Below, piece by piece: positions 41,703-52,972 of a DNA stretch of 64,000 nucleotides. Under the pieces are notes generated by a model. The model was not told the origin of the DNA, did no database searches, and saw only the letters and a list, made by a program, of their open reading frames with translations. The number at the start of each line of letters is the position of its first letter. Position 1 is the first letter of the stretch. Source of the DNA: Gambelia wislizenii (Eukaryota > Chordata > Lepidosauria > Squamata > Crotaphytidae). The translations under genes were made by a program, and so were the position numbers. Location of the stretch: assembly GCA_030847615.1 (NCBI GenBank), contig JAUMIR010000001.1, positions 84,679,501-84,743,500 of the forward strand. The letters are read 5' to 3'.

Positions 41703-44550
41703 GACACCTTTATGAAGAACAGTTCTTTGATTATTGATTTTATACTCTTTTCTATTACACAAATGAGAATGTATTACCTGCTCCAGTTCCTCTCATTGCG
41801 TCATGCCAAATGTTTCTTTTTAAGATTTAGATGAGTTTAGGATTGCAGAACAATAGATAGCTATTATGATGCCGGAGTATTTTAAGTATAACTACTTGAA
41901 AATCTATTCTCCTTCAGCAGAAATAACAACATTAGTGGGGAAAAGATAGCGACAAGGAGAGCCCTTGTCAGGGGATCTCTAGTAGCTCAATTGCTTCCTG
42001 TTATAGTAGTATCAAATGCTGTTTGCTGATGGTGCTGCTACATTAGGCACCAATCAACAAATGGTGCTGGCAGAACCAGGAGGGAATAAAGTCCATGATG
42101 CTCCTAGAAATAGTTAAAAAGAGTTCTTCTAGGGAAAATACTTTATGCTTTCTGCCAGCAGAGCTAAGACTATGGCCCATCAGGCAGAAGGTTCCCCCTT
42201 TCATGTCTGTTGCTGCACATTCCAGGGTTCTGCTCAGACAAAATTTCAAATCTTTTGGCATTACAAGCATAGCCATTAACAGAATGTTTGCCCAGAAATT
42301 AGCTAAATTCAAAGTGAGAAGGCAAAAGTACAGTTTAAGTCACAACAGTGAGTAGTGCTACATTTCAGAATTAAGAAGCCTTACATCAGGGATGTGCAGA
42401 GTTTTGAGCTTGGTGGTTTACGTATGATGCTGGATTAAGAGCCAGGGCTGTGTCTGTGTGTATTTACATTGTTTTAAGTTGTGATCTTATTTATTTTTGT
42501 GTGTCTGTGTCTGTGTGTACGTACGCAAAATCCCTGCTCCCTCTCTGTTCCCAGCAGTCTTCTTTTCTTGCTGGGAAGGAAGAGACTTCTCTGCACACCC
42601 TTCCACAACAAGAAATATGTATGACAGATGCTTGAGTAGTGAGTAGTGAACCTCTCTGCTGCCTTCCTGAAGGGCTGCACTTTATGCTTGGTGGAGGCAA
42701 TAGGTTTTACATCCCTGCTGTACACAGAACTATTGGGCCCTTGCCCTTTCCTCCAAAGTATTCATATCCTAATAAGACCAGTGCTTCCACAGAGTATCTG
42801 GTGAGGGGGAACAGAAGGAGTCACTAGGATAAAGAATGTATGGTACATTGAGCTCTTATTAAGCAAGCCTATCTTTTGGAGGTGCTACTGGCTATTGTGA
42901 TATTAAATGAGAAAGCGGTAAGGCAAAGTCCTATAACCTAGCCTGCCTGCTCCATAGGAATAGCATAACCACACACTTATAGGAGTAGATGAGAGAGAGA
43001 ATGGTGTATACATACACACAGTTGTTTCTAATCTCTCAGAGGTTTAGTCCTTCACTCTGCATTGCACCCAAGGAACACAGCCATATAGTCCTATACTGGG
43101 ATGGGTAACTTCCAGAGATCTGGTGCTTGAATATGCTCTTGGAAACTTGGAGGACATTCTCTGCTCCCTGTGCTCTCAAGATTATTTTGTCCTAAAACAG
43201 CTAGTTGTGGCTTATATGGTCACTTCCAGACTTGAACTCCATAGGACTAAAATAACTTGGGAGGCTAAAGTAGGGCAAAATGGCCCTTAGATGGTACCAT
43301 TGGCAATTGTGGGTAAAATTAATAAAAATAAAAATCTAGCTGTGAGGGCACACACATCACTAAAGCATATTTTGCATAACCAGTATACTTTACCCTATAC
43401 TGAAGGGTTCTTTCTATAGGTGGTGAGTTCAATGAAAAGCACAACTATGCATAAAAGAGGATTCAGGCTTGATTTTTGGTAAAGTCTTTGGGAAAGGGCC
43501 AGGAAGAATCTGATAGATACTCATGTGAAAACATTACTGCATGGAACTCATGCTGACAGATGCATGGTTCAGTGGTCTTTCAGATAATTGTCTTATGCCT
43601 AGCAGCTCCCTTCATCACATTCAACCACACCTTGCTCTTTCCAGTAACAGTCAGTGCATCAGGCAAGCAATAATTATAGCATTGAACGGTTGGAATTTCT
43701 TACAGATACTCACTAGCAGTCTTTAGTAAAGCTGTAGACAAGATGTCCTCTGGCAGGGACACATCACCCCCTCCACCAGTTATCTGTGACAACAACTGAA
43801 GTGGACAAGAGGATGGGAGGGAACACATGATCATCACTGTTAAAACAGAAGAAAAACTGAAGCAGTCCAAGCTTTTATTTAATAGCATTAGTAGAAGAGT
43901 GAATTCTGTCAGCATCATATAGGGAATCCAACCTTTGGCTCTACAGTGCATTTGAAAGCTTGAGGTCATCATGAACAACAGGTGTAGCTCTCTTCATAAT
44001 TGCATCTGTATACTGGGTAGTGTTGCATTGTTGCATTGTCATACATTCTGGAGAGATGTAGGAGCCCATGTACAAAAAGATGGCAATTCCACTAAAGCCC
44101 TTGGCTTGTTACCAGTCGCTAGTGTTTCTGCTATAAGGTTTTTTTGTGTTTAACATGACATATGTTGTCCTTACCTCTGTACATGTTGAATGATAGCCTG
44201 TCAGAAAACTATTGAGACATTATGATGATGTTGTTGATTAACGAGTAGCAGCTGCAAAATTTCCTATGACTGGGTAGTCATTAGGGATTGATGACAAGAA
44301 TAAAAATGAGAAAAGGGTGCTTTTCTCTAGGTGTTCTGAATCTTACAGATGATCTAGTTTCCCATTGGTAGCCCAGCTGGTGGCTTTTCAGATATGTGCA
44401 TTGTGGGAAATAATGAAATCATGTAGTTATTAAGATACAACTCACCTATTAAATATAGGGAATTGAGAAGGAATTCTCAGCAGATTGTATTTCTACTCCA
44501 GATGTTGCCATAGAGAAGAATAAATTATGTCTATGAGGTTAGCCATGGTA
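41703..44550. other. Intronic DNA, nothing recognised
   Basis: No exon, RNA gene or named repeat is visible. A short alternating GT-rich run lies near 42500-42525. Small open frames lack recognisable content. Confidence 0.35.
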
Positions 44551-44922
44551 GCAGGATGTTCTTCTTCGTGGTCTCTGTGAATCCACACAATTGGGTTATC
44601 TGCGCCTGTGCAGAGCACTATTCGGAACCTTCTAGAATGTTGCATAAGCGTTTTGGCAGTAGCCCCGCCCACTCCTCCCCTGCCCTATATAATGGGCCTT
44701 CCCACCTAAACACCTCAGTTCCTTTCTTTCCCTCACAGTAGCAGCATTGTGAGGAACTTTCCTGTGATTCTTTTCAGCTGAGGCCTACTGTTTTCTACTG
44801 CTTTCTACTGAATATTGGCTTCTAACGGCATTTTGACCACAGACTGTCTGGATAATTATCTTTCTCCACGATTTGGATTGGTTTTGGCTCTTCTCTGGCT
44901 TTGACTCAGACTGGATTTGACG

Positions 44923-45160
44923 ATGGCTTCCACGATCTCCTTTAAATGTTGCCTACAGTGTAATGCAAATTCCCAGACACTGATGTCCATGATCTGTGCC
45001 TTCTTTGCTTTGGGGGAAAGGGCACAATACTCACTTGTGCCACTTCTGTAAGGTTTACATGCTGCAGTCTAGGCAGAATCAGGAGGTACACCTTAAGGCC
45101 TTGCTGTATGAGCATGCCTTGGCAGTGGCATTGAAGGAGGGAACGGACCGCACCCCTGCC
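44923..45160 (+). pseudogene. DIRS copy D gag N-terminus with C-x2-C / H / C-x2-C motif
   Basis: From ATG at 44923 the text codes 'MASTISFKCCLQCNA', then after a frameshift 'CLLCFGERAQ'-type to 'GEGHNTHLCHFCKVYMLQSR' near 45010-45070. The Cys-x2-Cys, Gly-Glu-x-His, Cys-x2-Cys spacing is what I know from the N-terminal zinc-binding part of DIRS gag proteins. It is broken by frameshifts and joins directly to recombinase sequence through the internal deletion. Confidence 0.55.
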
Positions 45161-45394
45161 AAGTTGGTATGTTCATCCTCACTCCTGTCTCTACTGGCCC
45201 CGTCCAAACGGTGCCCATGAGACCATCTTTGACACCAGGTATCAAGCTGCACTTGGCGTCTACGGCCCCGTCGAGCTCCAGCACCGGACCTGAACTCAAC
45301 AGCCCAGCGATCTGGAGGGTCTTTGTCTAAACTCACTCTCAACATCAATACAAGAGGTGACAGCTGTAGCTCATCAGCCATCTATGCACTGCTC

Positions 45395-46286
45395 GTATGC
45401 CTACAAGTGGTACAAGTTTGTGGTTTTTCCTGCTGCCGATGGTGTCTTGCCTGAGGCGTCCACCGTGGTCCATGTGCTGGGCTTCCTCGCCTCTATGTCT
45501 GCTGAGGGATTGTCCCTGTAATCGGTCCACTGCTATCTGGCAGCCCCTGTGCTTCTCACATCCTGTCATCAAGAGATTCCTTTGTGGCTAGAAGAACCTG
45601 CATCCACCTACGTCTGGTCTGGTTCCAACCTGGGGTCTCAGCACAGTCCTTTCGTAGCTCCAAAAGGCTCCTTATGAGCCTGTGGCCACTTGTGACCTGA
45701 AGTGGCTTACGCTTAAGACAGCCTTTCTGGTGGTGGTTACTACCGCACGTAGGACTGGAGAGCTTTGTGCGTTGCGGTCGGACCCTCTTTATGTCTGCTT
45801 CCATAGGGACAGAGTTGTGACATCTCCTTCTTGCCCAAGGTGGTGTCAAGTGTTCCACCTTAACCAGGATGTCATCTTGCTGGCCTTCTTCCAGAGTCCC
45901 TCTTCTCAGTTGGAACGCTCCTTGAACCTGCTTCATGTTTGCAAGACAGGACTTCCACGTTTAGGCAGTCTGTTAGATTGTCTGTGTGTTACCAGGGTTC
46001 TCACAAGGGACTTCCTGTTTCCTTGCAGAGGTTTTCAAAGTGGGTGGCACTAGCCATTTCCTCTCCTTACTATCTTCTTGGACTCCGTCTGCCGAGACCT
46101 GTGCATAGTCATTCCACCAGGGCTATGGTTGCCTGCACGGCTTTCCTGAAGGGTGTCCCATTACAGGACATCTGTCGGGCGGTGACCTGGTCTATGCCAT
46201 CTAATTTCATATGCCATTACAGGGTTGACTCTTGGGATAAGTCTGGTGTCTCGGTGAGGAGGGCAGTTCTCTCTTCTGCCTTGTGA
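45395..46286 (+). pseudogene. DIRS copy D tyrosine recombinase remnant
   Basis: The N-terminal part 'YKWYKFVVFPAADG' near 45400 is followed by 'ATCDLKWLTLKTAFLVVVTT' and the first catalytic Arg in 'ARRTGELCALRSDP' (frame 45682-46053). After a frameshift come 'SKWVALAISSPYYLLGL', the His-x-x-Arg box in 'SHSTRAMVA' near 46110, and the Tyr in 'FICHYRVDSW' near 46210 (frame 45939-46286). Catalytic positions survive, but several stops and frameshifts inactivate the gene. It is clearly divergent from the recombinase of copy B. Confidence 0.8.
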
Positions 46287-46429
46287 TTGCTCAGTATTGC
46301 TTACCTGCATTTTGAGATTTGACATGTTTACAATATAGTGTGTTGTTCTTGGAGATGTTGTCTGTGGCATTTGTCTCTGTTTTATGTATGCAGGACCCCT
46401 CCTAGTTTTTTTGAGGTAGCTTGTTAGTC

Positions 46430-46540
46430 TCCCAATTGTGTGGATTCACAGAGACCACGAAGAAGAACAGGTGCTTACCTGTAACTGTAGTTCTTCAAGT
46501 GGTCATCTGTGAATTCACACGAACCTGCCAGTCCTCCCCT
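46430..46540 (+). repeat. DIRS copy D internal complementary region
   Basis: 'cccaattgtgtggattcaca' to 'gaagaagaac' is complementary to the left terminus, and 'caggtgcttacctgtaactg' to 'gtggtcatctgtgaattcac' is complementary to the right terminus. Confidence 0.8.
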
Positions 46541-46784
46541 CTTGTCCTACCTACCTTGGTTCCATTGGATGCTGCCACAGCGGTGTTCAGGGAACTGAGG
46601 CGCTTAGGAGAGAAGGCCTCTTTTATAGGGAGGGGAGGAGTGGGCAGGGCTACTGCCAAAACACTTACGTAATGTTCTAGAAGGTTTTGAACAGTGCTCT
46701 GCACAGGCACAGGTAACCCAATTGTGTGAATTCATGGATGACCACTCAAAAAATTACAGTTACAGGTAAGCAACCTGTTCTTCC

Positions 46785-48110
46785 CTCTACCGTGTGAGAT
46801 CTTACTCTGTATTAGTGAGTGATACTAATGAGGCTACTTTTAAAGCCCCTTCACACATATTACAAGTGGATAAATACACCCTTTTAAAATAGTTTGTAAA
46901 ATGGAATGTGCTTTTGGTCTTAAATAGTTTTCTATTGCTGAGTGGCAGATTTCCAAGCACACAAACATATGCACAAAACTTTTGGAGAGTACATATTAGA
47001 CATAGATAAGAGTGTGTTCAAAATTTTTCTCCTATGTCAGAAGGCAACATGTGAGATTGCTCTTCAATTGGAATTATTTCTATAATGCTTGCGTTGGCTA
47101 CCTGAAGGAAAGAAAAATAATGAATATGTATCTCCTGATACATGGCATTCCTGCTCTAGTGGGTTCAACAGACAGTCTGATTATACAGGGCCCAAGAATT
47201 TTAGGCTCAACAGTTTTTGCCATGGGATCTCTGGTCACAGCCAGAGGTAAGGCCCAAGAACATGGGGAAAGGAACACAATTGGGGTGATGTGGAGGTCAG
47301 TTTAATTTGAATCCTGTTTTCTTCCACCATTTGATCCAACCTCCCTCATCAGCATGGTTATGACAATAGAATAGTAGTCCCTTGGCATTAATGAATATAG
47401 CAGTGTTACTAAAAGTTGTGATCCAGGGATTGGTGTTGGTCTTTGAGTCATTGGCTACTGATTCCTGGTGAGTCACTTTTAACTAATGGACACAAATACG
47501 CTACTGGTCCCTAGCACATTATTAAAAAATAATTTCCAGTCACCCACATTAGATATCTCAGGAAACACTGCCCTATAGGATTGATTCCACACCACCTTAA
47601 TTGCCCACCACAACCACATTGGAGTATAGCTTACAAACTTAACATAGTTGCTAGTCATAACCTAGCAGCAGAAGTATAAAAGTCCCAGGTCAGATATTAA
47701 GATGCACCAGAAAGGGTGGGAGTGCATCACTGTGCTCTCATCTTTTTAGAACAGAGAGCACTCAACTGGGTGTACTCGGTTTAAGAGAGCATCTTTACTT
47801 TAAAAGACTAAGAAGGTGAAGTAATTGATCTCAGAGGATTCATCCTTTGAGACCAGTTCCCCTAACTTTAGAGACCCACCCCAGCCTTTTGCCCAAACAT
47901 GATTTGAATATAAAGCCAGGTTCTCCTGGCAACTAAAGAGATCTATGAGCACAAGAAGGCAGTGTAGTAAGGATAGACATTATCTGCACTTGGAGGCATG
48001 TTTGAATTAACATCTCATATGCATGTCATTCTTTGGCAACAAAATATTATTAAGCTCTGATAATAGGAGGTTATCTTCTATATGACTTTTAATACTTTGA
48101 CAGTTCTTAA
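46785..48110. other. Intronic DNA, nothing recognised
   Basis: No exon or named repeat is visible. The 97-codon frame at 47012-47305 has no recognisable content. Confidence 0.35.
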
Positions 48111-48116
48111 GACCGT

Positions 48117-48759
48117 GTGGAGATGACACTTGTACATTTCTCAATCAAGTTTGCTTTCAGATATCAAGATCAAGTGGGCTTTAGATTAAATCCTTCAGTG
48201 GGGATTGGAGATGATAGCTCAAACATCAGCCCAAAGACAAGCTCTGAACACAAGGATGTATATTCTGGAGGAGATGCTCAGGGAGAGAATAGAGTTGACT
48301 CTAAAACTGTCAGTAAATTAATAGATGACAATAAACAAGGCTACAGATGGCTATACACCAGTGTACAAAGGTTGGGAAACAAACAAGACTTCTTAGATAT
48401 AACAGAGACCTGGTGGGATGGCTACCATGATTGGAATATAACCATTGAAATATACTACCTTTATAGATGTGGCAGAAAAGGAGGGGGAGTAGCATTATAC
48501 ACCAAAGACAAAAAATTGCTTGCATAGAAATCATGACAATGATCAGAATGGAGCAGTTGAAATATTTGGTTAAAAATAAATGAAGAAAGAAATAAAAGCA
48601 ACATTGTGGTAGGAGTCTACTACAGGGCACCAAACGAACAAGAGATGGTGGATGATGCTTTTTAGAAACAAATCTTAGACATCTCAAAGATGCAAGAATT
48701 GGTAGTTAGAAGGAACATCAGTTACTGTAATATCTGCTTGGGAGACTAACTTTGCGAAG
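48117..48759 (+). mobile_element. CR1 LINE, 5' portion (endonuclease region), left of the insertion
   Basis: The open frame 48117-48527 contains 'GNKQDFLDITETWWDG' and 'HDWNITIE' followed by 'GRKGGGVALYTKDKK', which are hallmark blocks of the CR1 apurinic-like endonuclease. Further blocks continue to 48759 in broken frames, including 'ELVVRRNISYCNICLGD'. The reading then resumes at 51094, showing that the MITE at 48762-51091 inserted into this LINE. The first part of the endonuclease is missing (5' truncation). Confidence 0.85.
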
Positions 48760-48761
48760 TA

Positions 48762-51091
48762 CAGTTGTCCCTTGACATTCGCGGGGGTTAGGTTCCACGG
48801 ACCCCCGCGAATGTCAAAAAACCGCGAATATTGATTGCGCTCCAAGGCTCCGTGAAGGCCTCCGTGGCCTCCCCCCACCCTCCCCAGGCCTTCACGGAGC
48901 CTTCCAAGGCTCCGTGAAGGCCTCCCCCCATCCTCCCCCCTCCCTCCCTGGGGCCTTCACGGAGTCTTCGAAGGCTCTGTGAAGGCCTCCGCAGCCTCCC
49001 CCCACCCTCCTCAGGCCTTCACGGAGCCTTCCAAGGCTCCGTGAAGGCCTCCCCCCATCCTCCCCCCTCCCTCCCCGGGGCCTTCACGGAGCCTTCGAAG
49101 GCTCTGTGAAGGCCTTGGAAGGCTCCGTGAAGGCCTCCGCGGCCTCCCCCCACCCTCCCCAGGCCTTCACGGAGCCTTCCAAGGCTCCGTGAAGGCCTCC
49201 CCCCATCCTTCCCCTCCCTCCCCGGGGCCTTCACGGAGCCTTCCAAGGCTCTGTGAAGGCCTCCGCAGCCTCCCGCCACCCTCCCCAGGCCTTCACGGAG
49301 CCTTGCAAGGCCTCCGCGAGGCCTCCCCCCATCCTCCCCGGGGCCTTCACGGAGCCTTCCAATATTGATTGCGCTCCCCCCACCCTCCCCAGGCCTTTAC
49401 GGAGCCTTCCAAGGCTCCGTGAAGGCCTCCCCCCACCCTCCACCCTCCCTCCCCGGGGCCTTCACGGAGCCTTTCAAGGCTCCGTGAAGGCCTCCGCAGC
49501 CTCCCGCCACCCTCCCCAGGCCTTCACGGAGCCTTCCAAGGCTCCGTGAAGGCCTCCCCCCATCCTCCCCCCTCCCTCCCCGGGGCCTTCACGGAGCCTT
49601 CGAAGGCTCTGTGAAGGCCTCCGCGGCCTCCCCCCACCCTCCCCAGGCCTTCACGGAGCCTTCCAAGGCTCCGTGAAGGCCTCCCCCCATCCTCCCCCCT
49701 CCCTCCCCGGGGCCTTCACAGAGCCTTTCAAGGCTCCGTGAAGGCCTCCGTGGCCTCCCCCCACCCTCCCCAGGCCTTCACGGAGCCTTCCAAGGCTCCG
49801 TGAAGGCCTCCCCCCATCCTCCCCCCTCCCTCCCTGGGGCCTTCACGGAGTCTTCGAAGGCTCTGTGAAGGCCTCCGCAGCCTCCCCCCACCCTCCTCAG
49901 GCCTTCACGGAGCCTTCCAAGGCTCCGTGAAGGCCTCCCCCCATCCTCCCCCCTCCCTCCCCGGGGCCTTCACGGAGCCTTCGAAGGCTCTGTGAAGGCC
50001 TTGGAAGGCTCCGTGAAGGCCTCCGCGGCCTCCCCCACCCTCCCCAGGCCTTCACGGAGCCTTCCAAGGCTCCGTGAAGGCCTCCCCCCATCCTTCCCCT
50101 CCCTCCCCGGGGCCTTCACGGAGCCTTCCAAGGCTCTGTGAAGGCCTCCGCAGCCTCCCGCCACCCTCCCCAGGCCTTCACGGAGCCTTGCAAGGCTCCG
50201 TGAAGGCCTCCCCCATCCTCCCCCCTCCCTCCCCAGGGCCTTCACGGAGCCTTCCAAGGCTCCGTGAAGGCCTCCGCGGCCTCCCCCCACCCTCCCCAGG
50301 CCTTCACGGAGACTTCCAATATTGATTGCGCTCCCCCCACCCTCCCCAGGCCTTTACGGAGCCTTCCAAGGCTCTGTGAAGGCCTCCGCAGCCTCCCGCC
50401 ACCTTCCCCAGGCCTTCACGGAGCCTTCCAAGGCTCCGTGAAGGCCTCCCCCCATCCTCCCCCCTCCCTCCCCGGGGCCTCCCCCCACCCTCCCCAGGCC
50501 TTCACGGAGCCTTGCAAGGCCTCCGCGAGCCCTCCCCCCATCCTCCCCGGGGCCTTCACGGAGCCTTCCAAGGCTCCGTGAAGGCCTCCGCGGCTTCCCC
50601 CCACCCTCCCCAGGCCTTCACGAAGCCTTCCAAGGCTCCGTGAAGGCCTCCCCCCATCCTCCCCCCTCCCTCCCCGGGGCCTTCCGCGGCCTCCCCCCAC
50701 CGTCCCGGGGCCTTCACGGAGCCTTTCAAGGCTCCGTGAAGGCCTCCGCAGCCTCCCCCCACCCTCCCCAGGCCTTCACGAAGCCTTCCAAGGCTCCGTG
50801 AAGGCCTTCCCCCATCCTCCCCCCTCCCTCCCCGGGGCCTTCACGGAGCCTTCGAAGGCTCCGTGAAGGCCTCCACGGCCTCCCCCCACCCGCCCGAGGC
50901 CTTCACGGGGCCTCTGGAGGGTCTCCAAAGGCCCCGTGAATGCCTCCCCGGCCCTCCCCGCTCCTTCCCAGGGCTTTCAAGGGGCCTCCGGAGGCCCCTT
51001 TTCGTGGTTTTGGGGGGGCGGGGGGGCCCTCCCAAAACCGCGAATAATTAAAACCGCGAATGCTGAATTCGCGAATGTGGAGGGGCAACTG
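48762..51091. mobile_element. Tigger-ended MITE with 2.2-kb palindromic satellite core (element 4)
   Basis: Starts CAGTTGTCCCTTGACATTCG and ends GTGGAGGGGCAACTG, with TA on both sides (48760-48761, 51092-51093). The ends are nearly identical to element 3 (36418-37181), and so are the last 200 bp ('gggcctctggagggtctcca' onward). It splits a CR1 LINE, so its borders are independently confirmed. The core is a long tandem array (separate entry). No transposase is present. At 2330 bp it is about three times the length of element 3. Confidence 0.93.
48840..50890. repeat. Palindromic minisatellite with higher-order structure
   Basis: Several dozen copies of the near-perfect palindrome GGCCTTCACGGAGCCTT-(CC/CG)-AAGGCTCCGTGAAGGCC alternate with two C-rich spacer types, 'tccccccaccctccccag' and 'ccatcctcccccctccctcc'. 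A variant, 'cacggagtcttcgaaggctc', occurs at about 48958 and 49844, an offset of 886 bp, and the phrase 'aatattgattgcgctccccc', copied from the left terminus, recurs at about 49361 and 50318. This shows large-scale internal duplication (higher-order repeats of about 0.9 kb). All open frames here (up to 106 codons, Gly/Arg/Leu or Pro/Ser-rich) are artefacts. Confidence 0.92.
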
Positions 51092-51093
51092 TA

Positions 51094-52972
51094 TAGGTGT
51101 CCAACAAATTCCTGATGTGCCTTGCAGATAATTTCTTATTTCATAAGGTAGAGGATGGAACAAGGGGATTGACAATCCTGGACTTGATCCTAACCAGTAG
51201 GGAGGAGTTGGTCACTGGAATCAAAGTAGTCAGTACTTTAGTGGGAGGTGAACATGTAATACTAGAATTCACAACTGTGGGACAGAGTATAGTCAAACAT
51301 GGACCTTGGGTTTCAGAAAAAAACTTATTTTAATAAGCTCAGGGACATACTGGGTGGAATGGCCCATGGCAAGAGGTGCTGAAGAAAAAGACACTGAACA
51401 AGGGTAGGAGTTCTTGAAGGAGTTGCAAAAAGCACAATCACAAACAATCCCATGGAAGAAAAAAAAAAAGGAAACATCTGGAAAAGCCAATTGACTGCAC
51501 AGCAAACTCACAGAGGAATTGAAAATTAAAAAGTGCATGCATATGCATAAAGAATGGAAGGAAGGACAGATCACCAAGGAAGAGTACAGATGTGCAGCCC
51601 TATCTTGCAGGAATAGTATAAGTAAAGATAAAGTACAGAATGAGGTGACACTGGCTAGGCAAACAGAGAGCAACAAAAAGGTTTTTTTCCCCCCAGATAC
51701 ATTTGAAGTGAGAGACTGACCAAGGTGGGACCACTGCTTAGTAGGGATGGTAAAATGCTAACAGATCATGACAAAAAGTCAAAACTATTCAGTACCCATT
51801 TTGCTTCAGGCCCCCTCCCTGCCAAAGAGAACTGTTTGCTTCCATGCATCAGCCGAGACCTCGATAAGGGATCTGGATTGCAAATCAAAATTGATAGGAG
51901 ATAGTCAGGAATCACGTAGTGAACCTGAATGAGTTCAAATGTGCAGGGCCAGATGTACTGCATCCCAGCTTACTGATGGAACTTGTTGATGTACTCTCTG
52001 AACCCACTTACCATCATTTTTTAGAAGTCTTGGAGAACAGGTGAGGTGCCAGATGACTGGAGAAAGGCAACCATGGTCCCTCTCTTCAGAAAAGACAGAA
52101 GAAGAACATTGGGTAACTACTGACTGAGTCTGCAAGTATCTAGATGTCAATGCAGTGATTAGTAGAAGCCAGCATAGGTTTGTCAAGAATGAATAATCCA
52201 AACTAATGTTGTATCTTTTTTTGATCAGGTCACTAGTTTAGTAGATGGTGGAAATGCTGTAGATGTCATTCATTTGGATTTCAGCAAAGCATTTGATAAA
52301 AGTTTCTCATGATATTTTGATTAGCAAACTGATTAAATGTGGAATAGATAGGAATGCTGTAAGATAGATCTGTAATTGGTTGAAAAACTGTGTTCGGAGT
52401 GGTCATGAATGGCTACACATCAAACTGGAGGGAAGTCTCAAGTGGATTGGCACAGAGTTCTGTCCTGGGGCCAACACTCTTCAATATATTTGTTAGTGAC
52501 TTAGATGATGGGTTAAAGGGAATCCTTCTCAAGTTTACAGATGATAACAAAACTGGGGGTGGGTAGCGAACACACTGGAAGATAGGAACAGAATTCAAAA
52601 AGATAAACTAGAAAAATGTGTTGAAGCTAATAGAATTAAATTCAACAGAGACAAATGCAAAATTCTACATTTAGGCCACAAAATTCAAATGCTCACTTAT
52701 AGGATGGGAGATACTTAACAACAGTACTTGTGCAAAGGACCCTGGGATTATTGTTGATCATAAATTGAACATGAGCCAGCAGTGTGATGCTGCAGCAAAT
52801 AAAGTAAATAATGTTTCTGCCTGCATTAATAGAATGGTAGTTTCCAAGACAAGAAAAGTAATAGTTCCACTAAATTCTGCACTTGTCAGGCCTCATCTGG
52901 AGTATTGTGTTCAGTTCTCTGCTGCCCCAGAGGGTAGGACCAGGCCTAACAGCATTTGTTTCTTGCCATAAG
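51094..52972 (+). mobile_element. CR1 LINE, 3' portion (linker and reverse transcriptase)
   Basis: Reading resumes with '[16 protein letters not shown]' and '[17 protein letters not shown]' (frame 51097-51333), typical of the end of the CR1 endonuclease. Then come 'WKEGQITKEEYRCAA' near 51560, an RT 'DFSKAFD' block near 52280, the catalytic 'FTDDNKTG' near 52534-52556, and 'MNMSQQCDAAANK' to 'ALVRPHLEYCVQF' (frame 52765-52971). Frequent stops and frameshifts make it a dead copy. The 3' end after 'CVQF' is missing. Confidence 0.88.

Larger units (their letters stand above)
44555..46784 (+). mobile_element. DIRS-type retrotransposon copy D (different family, internally deleted)
   Basis: The left end (44555-44705) is the reverse complement of the right end (about 46620-46740): 'ccacacaattgggttatctg' faces 'gtaacccaattgtgtg', and 'cagtagccccgcccactcct' faces 'aggagtgggcagggctactg'. 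An ICR near 46430-46540 matches both the left terminus ('ccacgaagaagaac') and the right terminus ('caggtgcttacctgtaactg'). Between them are a short gag start with a zinc-finger-like motif and a tyrosine recombinase remnant. The RT-RNase H region is missing, so the copy is only 2.2 kb. The ends and recombinase differ from copies A-C, so it is a separate DIRS family. Confidence 0.85.

Noticed and set aside
48840..50890. Glycine-rich repeat proteins (up to 106 codons) on both strands
   Set aside because: All are translations of the palindromic minisatellite, without a conserved start or flanking gene structure.
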